Shown piece after piece: positions 58,415 through 64,000 of a stretch of DNA of 64,000 nucleotides. Source of the stretch: CAYQQQ01 sp964420125. GTDB taxonomy: Bacteria > Actinomycetota > Acidimicrobiia > Acidimicrobiales > Microtrichaceae. The position numbers and the translations under genes are program-made. The notes below the pieces were generated by a model. The model saw only the letters and a list, made by a program, of their open reading frames with translations. It made no database searches and was not told the DNA's origin. The DNA lies in assembly GCA_964420125.1 (NCBI GenBank), contig CAYQQQ010000005.1:124001-188000 (forward strand), written 5' to 3'. The stretch's first letter is position 1, and every line of letters begins with the position of its first letter.

Positions 58415-59332
58415 ATGCCCATCACCCCGACCACCAACATCTGGATGAACGGCGAGCTGGTCCCCTGGGAGCAGGCGACCACCCACGTGCTCACCCACAC
58501 GCTGCACTACGGCACCGGAGTCTTCGAGGGCGTGCGGGCCTACGAGACACCCGACGGGCCCGGGGTGTTCCGTCTGACGGAGCACATGCAGCGGCTCCAC
58601 GAGTCGGCGCAGATCATGATGATGGACCTCCCCTACAGCGTCGACGACCTGGTGGAGGCCACGAAGCTGGTCGTGCGCGACTCGGGCCTGCCCAGCTGCT
58701 ACATCCGCCCGATCGCCTACTTCGGCTACGGGGAGATGGGGCTCAACACGTTGCCGTGCTCGGTGGACCTCGCCATCGCCTGCTGGCCCTGGGGGGCCTA
58801 TCTGGGCGACGACGCCGTGACCAAGGGCGTCCGGATGAAGATCAGCTCGTGGGCCCGCCACGACCACAACACCATGCCGCCTGCTTCCAAGACCACGGGC
58901 AACTACGTGAACTCGTCCCTGGCCAAGGTCGAGGCGCTCAAGGCCGGCTACGACGAGGCCATCATGTTGAACCCTGCGGGGCTGGTCTCTGAGTGCACGG
59001 GGGAGAACATCTTCGTGGCGCGCGGCGGCCGTCTGGTCACGCCACCCATGTCGGCGGGCGCCCTGGAGGGCATCACGCAGGACACGGTGATGGTGCTGGC
59101 CGAGGAGCTGGGGTTCGAGGTGATCGTGGCCGACCTGGCCCGATCCGACCTCTACATCTGCGACGAGATGTTCGTGTGCGGCACCGCGGCGGAGGTCTCC
59201 GCGGTCAACTCGGTGGACGACCGGGCGATCCCCTGCCCCGGGGAGATGACCCGCGCCATCGCCGTCGACTACGCCAGGTGCGTGCGAGGCGAGCTGCCCC
59301 AGCACAAGGACTGGGTGGAGCTGGTCGGGTGA
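58415..59332 (+). CDS. ilvE: Branched-chain amino-acid aminotransferase
   Basis: A 305-residue fold-type IV PLP enzyme. Motifs: IWMNGELVPWEQATTHVLTH, HYGTGVFEGVRAY, IRPIAYFGYGEMG, the catalytic Lys region in ASKTTGNYVNSSLAKVEA, ECTGENIFV and the phosphate-binding GITQDTVM. It transaminates the 2-oxoacids of Val, Leu and Ile. It begins 46 bp after leuB; its stop overlaps cimA in GTGA. Confidence 0.96.
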   Translation: MPITPTTNIWMNGELVPWEQATTHVLTHTLHYGTGVFEGVRAYETPDGPGVFRLTEHMQRLHESAQIMMMDLPYSVDDLVEATKLVVRDSGLPSCYIRPIAYFGYGEMGLNTLPCSVDLAIACWPWGAYLGDDAVTKGVRMKISSWARHDHNTMPPASKTTGNYVNSSLAKVEALKAGYDEAIMLNPAGLVSECTGENIFVARGGRLVTPPMSAGALEGITQDTVMVLAEELGFEVIVADLARSDLYICDEMFVCGTAAEVSAVNSVDDRAIPCPGEMTRAIAVDYARCVRGELPQHKDWVELVG

Positions 59333-60999
59333 GCCGGCAGACCGCCCCGGGCTCACGGCACGGCGTGGAGCGGCCGTTGCCGGACGCGGTCGACGTGTTC
59401 GACACGACGCTGCGCGACGGTGCGCAGTTCGAGGGGATCTCCCTCACCGTGGAGGACAAGCTGCGGGTCGCCGAGCAGCTCGACTGGCTCGGGGTGCACT
59501 GGATCGAGGGCGGCTACCCCCAGGCGAACCCCAAGGACGCGGAGTTCTTCCGCCGGGCGGCGGCCGGCGAGCTGTCGCTGGGCACCTCCACGCTGGTCGC
59601 CTTCGGCTCCACCCGGCGACCGGCGGGCAGGGTCGACGACGATCCGACCCTCAGGGCACTCACCGACGCGGGGACCTCCACCGTGTGCATCGTCGGCAAG
59701 ACCTGGGACTTCCACGTCACCGACGCGCTGCAGACCACCTTGGAGGAGGGCGTGGCGATGGTGTCGGAGTCGGTGCGCCACCTCAGGGACGCCGGCCTGC
59801 GCGTGTTCTTCGACGCCGAGCACTTCTTCGACGGCTACCGGGCGAACGCGGCCTACGCCCTCCACGTGCTCGAGTCGGCCGCAATGGCCGGCGCCGACTG
59901 CGTGGTGCTGTGCGACACCAACGGCGGGAGCCTCCCTCACGAGGTGCAGGCCATCACCGCCGAGGTGGTGCGCTACCTGGAGGGCGTGCAGGTCGGGATC
60001 CACACCCAGAACGACTCGGGGTGCGCGGTGGCCAACACGGTGGCGGCCGTCGTCGGCGGTGCCACCCACGTGCAGGGGACGGTCAACGGCTACGGCGAGC
60101 GCACCGGCAACGCCAACCTCATGACCGTGATCCCCGATCTCACGCTCAAGCTCGGGGTGGCCACCCTCCCCGAAGGCAACCTCGAGCTGCTCACGGCGGT
60201 CAGCCGTCATGTGGCGGAGCTGGTCAACCTGCCGCCGCACCCCGCGGACCCCTACGTGGGCACCTCCGCCTTCGCCCACAAGGGCGGCCTGCACACCTCC
60301 GCGCTGGCTCGCAGCGGCGGTGCCTCCTACGAGCACATCGATCCCACCGAGGTGGGCAACCACACGAGGGTCCTGGTCAGCGATCTCGGTGGCCGCGCCG
60401 GGATGGGGATGAAGGCCCGGGAGCTCGGCGTCGAGCTCGACGGCCGGGCCGCCGGCCAGCTCTCGGATCGCCTCAAGGAGCTGGAGGCGGAGGGCTACGT
60501 GTTCGAGGCCGCCGACGCCTCGCTGGAGCTGCTCATGCGCCAGGCCACCGGCTGGCGCCAGGAGTACTTCCGCACGGAGGCCTACCGGGTGTCGAGCTAC
60601 CACCGAGAGGGCGACGCCTCGGTGAGCGGCTCCATCGACCTCGCCACCGAGGCGACGGTGAAGATCTGGGTCGGTGACCAGCGGGTGGCTGCGGTGGGGG
60701 AGGGCAACGGCCCGGTCAACGCGCTCGACGCGGCGCTGCGAGCCGCCCTCGACGGCCGCTACGAGGCGCTGACCAGGATCCATCTCACCGACTTCAAGGT
60801 GCGGGTGCTCGACGGCCCGAGCGGCCCTGGGGCCACCGACACCGCGGCGGTGGTGCGCGTGCTCGTGGAGCACACCGACGGTGACGAGGCCTGGACCACC
60901 ATCGGGGTCTCTCCCAACGTCATCGAAGCGTCCTGGCAGGCGCTGGTCGACGGCATCGTCTTCGGCTTGCTGCGTCACGACGACACCGAAGTAGCGTGA
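59329..60999 (+). CDS. cimA: (R)-citramalate synthase
   Basis: A 556-residue HMGL-like acyltransferase. The metal/active-site motif is FDTTLRDGAQFEGISLT, followed by IEGGYPQANPKD and CDTNGG, HTQNDSGCAVANT and NGYGERTGNANLM; the C-terminal 150 residues are a LeuA-type regulatory/dimerisation domain. The early GAQFEGI/WIEGGYP signature matches citramalate synthases rather than isopropylmalate synthase LeuA. It condenses pyruvate and acetyl-CoA, feeding isoleucine synthesis without threonine deaminase. GTG start overlapping ilvE. Confidence 0.92.
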   Translation: MSRQTAPGSRHGVERPLPDAVDVFDTTLRDGAQFEGISLTVEDKLRVAEQLDWLGVHWIEGGYPQANPKDAEFFRRAAAGELSLGTSTLVAFGSTRRPAGRVDDDPTLRALTDAGTSTVCIVGKTWDFHVTDALQTTLEEGVAMVSESVRHLRDAGLRVFFDAEHFFDGYRANAAYALHVLESAAMAGADCVVLCDTNGGSLPHEVQAITAEVVRYLEGVQVGIHTQNDSGCAVANTVAAVVGGATHVQGTVNGYGERTGNANLMTVIPDLTLKLGVATLPEGNLELLTAVSRHVAELVNLPPHPADPYVGTSAFAHKGGLHTSALARSGGASYEHIDPTEVGNHTRVLVSDLGGRAGMGMKARELGVELDGRAAGQLSDRLKELEAEGYVFEAADASLELLMRQATGWRQEYFRTEAYRVSSYHREGDASVSGSIDLATEATVKIWVGDQRVAAVGEGNGPVNALDAALRAALDGRYEALTRIHLTDFKVRVLDGPSGPGATDTAAVVRVLVEHTDGDEAWTTIGVSPNVIEASWQALVDGIVFGLLRHDDTEVA

Positions 61000-61003
61000 G
61001 CCC

Positions 61004-61525
61004 ATGGGCGCCCCCGAGCACGTTCCTGAAGCCCCCGCCCCCGAGGTGCGCGGCTACCGATCACCGCCGCGCCGACCGGCCGCGTGGACGGCGACCCGAC
61101 CGGGGGAGCTCCGTCTGAGCCAGCCCGAAGGCGATCGTCTCGGCACCCAGGGCCCCGACCAGGGCTACGCCTTGCGTCTCGCCGGCCAGATCGCCGACAA
61201 GGCCCAGCTGCGCGACGGGGAGCACCGCGCCGACGTGCTCGCCGGGGCCGCAAGCATCGCCATGAAGCGTGCAGGGCTGCACGGGCGGGCTCCGCTGGTC
61301 GAGGACGTCGAGGCCGGCCTCCTGGTGTGGGGCTACCTCGACCGTGATCCCGATCCGGAGCTGGTGTCGTTGCGGCGCGACTGGTTCGCCGAGATCCACA
61401 GCCCCCACCAGTACGAGCAGCGTCGCCGCGTCGTCGACGCGGTGCCCGCCGAGGTGCTGCAGCAGCCCTTCGACGACATCGGGGTCGCCCACGCCGAGGA
61501 CTGGCGAGAGCTCCTCGAGCTGTGA
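61004..61525 (+). CDS. Conserved-looking hypothetical protein after cimA
   Basis: A 173-residue protein starting 4 bp after cimA and probably in the same operon. The first 45 residues are Pro/Arg-rich and disordered. The rest is predicted helical, with YALRLAGQIADKAQLRDGEHRADVLAG and RRDWFAEIHSPHQYEQRRRVVDAVP segments that look structured. No Cys-rich, membrane or catalytic motif is recognised. Operon position is the only functional hint. Confidence 0.75.
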   Translation: MGAPEHVPEAPAPEVRGYRSPPRRPAAWTATRPGELRLSQPEGDRLGTQGPDQGYALRLAGQIADKAQLRDGEHRADVLAGAASIAMKRAGLHGRAPLVEDVEAGLLVWGYLDRDPDPELVSLRRDWFAEIHSPHQYEQRRRVVDAVPAEVLQQPFDDIGVAHAEDWRELLEL

Positions 61526-61538
61526 GCCGTGCGCGAGA

Positions 61539-62945
61539 TCAGGCGTAGATCTCGACCGGCGTGCCGAGCGGCAGCTCGTCGTGGAGCTGGGTGATCACCT
61601 CGTTGGGGATCCGCACACATCCGTTGGAGGCGCTGGTGCCGAGCAGGTCTGGCCGGCTCGTGCCGTGGATGGCGATGACCGGGACGCCGTCGTCGAAGAT
61701 GTCGAGCTGCTCGCTGTAGCCGTTGAGCGCCAGCACGAAGGGCCCGTAGAAGCCGTCGGGGTTGTCCTGCTCGACCTTGTCGGTCACGAAGAAGCGCCCG
61801 GTCGGGGTGCGTGTGGCGTCCTTGCCGGTCACCACCGGAGTGTCGGCGATGAGCTCGCTGCCCCGGAAGACGCTCAGACGGTGCTCGGAGAGGCGCAGTT
61901 CGATGCGGTAGTCGTGCTGGCTGAGGTCCACCTGGTCCCTCGAGACGTAGGCCTCGGTGTGGTTCGGGCGCACCGGGAGCAGCACCTTCACCCAGTTCCC
62001 GCGGGCCTCGGTGACGACGAAGGTGAGCGGCTCCCCGAAGGAGGTCGGGTTCGAGAAGGTCCAGCCGGTGTCGGTGGCGTAGCGGCCCTCGATGTCGTAG
62101 CCGGCGCGGGGCAGCGCGGGCCGGGGTTCCATGACGGCCTGGCTGGCCGGCAGGGTGGGCGCCTCCCACCGCAGCATCTGGGTCTCGTCCTCCCACTCCG
62201 GCGGCGGCGCGGCGAGCGCCGTGACCTCGGGTAGCCCTGCCTTGGCGGTGGCGACCTGAGTGGTCTGGGCCGGCCAGCCGAGATCTGCTTCGGTGGTGGT
62301 GGTCGTGCTGGCGGTCGTGCTGGGAGGTGGGGCGGCGACCTCCTCCTCGCGGAAGAAGGCGATCCAGGTCAGCAGGCCCAGAAGGACGATGGCGACGCCG
62401 GCCATGACGAGCTTCGAGCGGGTGGAGCCTGGCGCGGCAGGTGCCACCGGGTCGAACGAGTCGGGCTGGTCGGCAGGCGGCATGACAGAAGCCCGGAGAT
62501 CCTCGACGTCCTGCCCTGCGTCCTGCCCTGCGTCCTGCCCTGCGTCGTCGGTCTCCGTGTCGTCGGATCCGGCGTCCTCGATCCCGGTGTCGTCGGTCTC
62601 CGTGTCGTCGGCCGCCGCGTCGTCGGATCCAGCGTCGTCGGTGGCGTGGTCCTCGTCCGGCGCGGCGTCCTCGTCCGGCGCGGCGTCCTCGGACTCGCCC
62701 GCTGGACCGTCATCGCTCTCGGAGCCGTGCTCGGTCTCAGGTGAGGTGGTCTCGGGATCCTCGAGGTCCGCGTCCACCTCGGTGCGATCGGCGTCGGCAT
62801 CGGGGTGATCAGGCTCCTCGGGAGGTCCGACGATGGCCCCGGAGCGTCTCGAACCAGATCGGCGTGTCGGACGGGGGCGCCGCACCACCCGGATCTCCGG
62901 TTCCGGTTCTTCGTCGTGCGAGCCGTTGATGATGTCGTCGTCCAT
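61539..62945 (-). CDS. Membrane-anchored L,D-transpeptidase (YkuD domain) with acidic cytosolic tail
   Basis: A 468-residue protein. The N-terminal 180 residues are cytosolic and extremely acidic, with repeats such as DAGQ, APDEDA and SDDTETDD; one membrane helix (LVMAGVAIVLLGLLTWIAFF) follows, then a Thr-rich linker, and the C-terminal YkuD domain with HGTSRPDLLGTSASNGCVRIPN, including the catalytic His and Cys. L,D-transpeptidases form 3-3 peptidoglycan cross-links. Tandem DNA repeats encode the tail (12-bp unit at 62508-62543, 18-bp unit near 62650-62685). ATG 62945 follows GAGGAC. Confidence 0.9.
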   Translation of the reverse strand: MDDDIINGSHDEEPEPEIRVVRRPRPTRRSGSRRSGAIVGPPEEPDHPDADADRTEVDADLEDPETTSPETEHGSESDDGPAGESEDAAPDEDAAPDEDHATDDAGSDDAAADDTETDDTGIEDAGSDDTETDDAGQDAGQDAGQDVEDLRASVMPPADQPDSFDPVAPAAPGSTRSKLVMAGVAIVLLGLLTWIAFFREEEVAAPPPSTTASTTTTTEADLGWPAQTTQVATAKAGLPEVTALAAPPPEWEDETQMLRWEAPTLPASQAVMEPRPALPRAGYDIEGRYATDTGWTFSNPTSFGEPLTFVVTEARGNWVKVLLPVRPNHTEAYVSRDQVDLSQHDYRIELRLSEHRLSVFRGSELIADTPVVTGKDATRTPTGRFFVTDKVEQDNPDGFYGPFVLALNGYSEQLDIFDDGVPVIAIHGTSRPDLLGTSASNGCVRIPNEVITQLHDELPLGTPVEIYA

Positions 62946-63034
62946 GCGCTGAGTCCTCGAATGGTGCCTTCCGAGGATAGGCCCGTCGAGTCGAGGGGCC
63001 ATGGTCACCGACGAGGGCGGCCTGAGAGGTTCGA

Positions 63035-63040
63035 TAGCCT
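63035..63040 (+). promoter_or_regulatory. -10 box (TAGCCT) of gltX, leaderless type
   Basis: TAGCCT, 6 bases, then GTG 63047. Supports the chosen gltX start. Confidence 0.55.
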
Positions 63041-63046
63041 TGCGGG

Positions 63047-64000
63047 GTGACCCGACCCGTCCGTGTGCGCTTCGCCCCTGCCCCCACCGGCTACCTGCAC
63101 CTCGGCAGCGCCCGTACCGCCCTGTTCAACTGGATGGCGGCCCGCCACATGGGCGGTGACTTCCTGTTGAGGATCGAAGACACCGATCTGGAGCGTTCCC
63201 GGCAGGAGATGATCGACATCATCCTCGAGGCTCTGGAGTGGATGGGGCTCGACTGGGACGGGGAGGTGGTGCGCCAGAGCGAGTTCGCCGACGCGCATCG
63301 AGCCGCGGTGGCGCAGCTGCTCGCCGACGGCCACGCCTACTGGTCCTCGCCCGTGCCGGATGCCGAGCGCGAGCGCACCGGCGGCCGAGCCTACGATCCT
63401 GCAGAGCGCGACCGCGATCTGGGCCCGGGTGAGGGACGGGCGGTGCGCTTCAAGGTGCCGCACCTGGGGACCACCTCGTGGGTCGACCTCATCCGAGGGG
63501 AGGTGAGCTTCGAGCACGCCAACCTGGAGGACTTCGTGATCGCCCGGGCCGACGGCTCCCCGACCTTCTTCCTGGCCAACTGCGTCGACGACCACGAGAT
63601 GGGCGTCACTCACGTGATCCGGGGTGAGGACCTGCTCAATGTGACCCCCAAGCAGATGCTGCTGCGGGAGGCGTTGGGCTACGCCGGCCAGCCCCTCCAG
63701 GCGCACCTGCCGTTGATCGTGAACGAGCAGCGCAAGAAGCTGTCCAAGCGGCGTGATGACGTGTCGCTGCTGGACTACCGAGACCGTGGCTTCCTGCCCG
63801 ATGCGATGTTCAACTACCTGGCGTTGCTCGGCTGGGGACCGCCCGACGGCGTGGAGGTGCGCATCGACGCCCGAGACGTCTTCCCGCCGATGTTCAGGGT
63901 GGAGGACATCAACGCCGCCCCGGCGGGGTTCGACCCCAAGAAGCTGCGGCACGTCAACGCCGAGCACCTTCGCGCCCGAACCGCTGCGGAGTTCACCGAG
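63047..64000 (+). CDS. gltX: Glutamyl-tRNA synthetase (5' part; runs off the window)
   Basis: The first 318 codons of a class Ib aminoacyl-tRNA synthetase, still open at the window edge. The HIGH-type motif is PAPTGYLHLGSARTALFNW and the KMSKS-type motif is KKLSKRRDDVS near residue 230. LLRIEDTD and the TFFLANCVDDHEMGVTHVIRGEDLL segment are typical. Whether it discriminates tRNA-Glu from tRNA-Gln cannot be told from this part. GTG start after the TAGCCT box. Confidence 0.95.
   Translation, partial: MTRPVRVRFAPAPTGYLHLGSARTALFNWMAARHMGGDFLLRIEDTDLERSRQEMIDIILEALEWMGLDWDGEVVRQSEFADAHRAAVAQLLADGHAYWSSPVPDAERERTGGRAYDPAERDRDLGPGEGRAVRFKVPHLGTTSWVDLIRGEVSFEHANLEDFVIARADGSPTFFLANCVDDHEMGVTHVIRGEDLLNVTPKQMLLREALGYAGQPLQAHLPLIVNEQRKKLSKRRDDVSLLDYRDRGFLPDAMFNYLALLGWGPPDGVEVRIDARDVFPPMFRVEDINAAPAGFDPKKLRHVNAEHLRARTAAEFTE

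Noticed and set aside
58993..59328. Long N-terminal extension of cimA
   Set aside because: It is out of frame with, and inside, ilvE; the GTG at 59329 overlaps the ilvE stop as in other coupled genes here.
1..64000. tRNA or rRNA genes
   Set aside because: Read-through for GGTTCGAATCC-type T-loops and conserved rRNA segments found none with a foldable cloverleaf context. A tRNAscan run would confirm.

Overview
The window is a high-GC chromosomal segment of an actinobacterium. A mycothiol synthase relative, an F420-type luciferase-like monooxygenase, an NdgR/LtbR-type regulator beside leuCD, many GTG starts and many apparently leaderless genes point to Actinobacteria. The gene set and secreted proteins would suit the Acidimicrobiia (Iamia/Ilumatobacter relatives), but that placement is inference. 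I see no rRNA, tRNA, transposase, integrase, phage gene or CRISPR array. It reads as stable core chromosome.

Layout. 55-11354: a three-module lysylphosphatidylglycerol-synthase-like membrane protein, a HAD hydrolase, a TetR/SDR divergent pair with an operator, a TAP-like hydrolase lipoprotein, a MaoC dehydratase, a small membrane protein, a sugar-nucleotidyltransferase-like protein, mshD-rlmN, nth, a 481-bp noncoding stretch and a small helical protein. 11524-16792: his operon hisD-C-B-H-A-F. 16860-20423: secreted beta-helix and RCC1-repeat proteins, then an alpha/beta hydrolase. 20483-21775: a nitrilase-Nudix fusion. 21855-25389: leader peptide, attenuator and ilvB-ilvN-ilvC. 25598-30688: metY, GNAT, TAT-exported phosphoesterase, amt. 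30865-36155: KimA-type K+ transporter divergent from kdpD-kdpE. 36165-48000: acyl-CoA ligase, lipoproteins, serC, an aminotransferase, an S9 peptidase, serA, an SGNH lipoprotein and a beta-propeller lipoprotein. 48069-50778: leuC-leuD divergent from ndgR. 50768-57119: aldehyde dehydrogenase, LLM monooxygenase, rsgA, ppx, mscL, greA. 57231-61525: leader peptide, attenuator, leuB-ilvE-cimA and a small gene. 61539-64000: L,D-transpeptidase and the 5' part of gltX.

Function. The dominant theme is amino-acid synthesis: most of histidine, most of the branched-chain pathway (ilvBNC, leuBCD, ilvE and cimA; no ilvD, leuA or ilvA here), serine (serA, serC) and homocysteine (metY). Isoleucine probably comes from pyruvate via citramalate. 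Branched-chain control looks layered: two transcription attenuators with Val/Leu/Ile-rich leader peptides (ilvB, leuB) and an IclR-family NdgR-like protein next to leuCD. A recurrent TANNNT box exactly 6-7 bases before many start codons indicates widespread leaderless transcription and fixes several starts, including those of the leader peptides.

The most distinctive items are the two attenuators, the leaderless-promoter pattern, the KimA/KdpDE pairing without kdpFABC, the nitrilase-Nudix fusion, the PAP2-like/kinase-like/flippase fusion with degraded catalytic motifs, and several palindromic operators. I found no anti-phage or mobile system.
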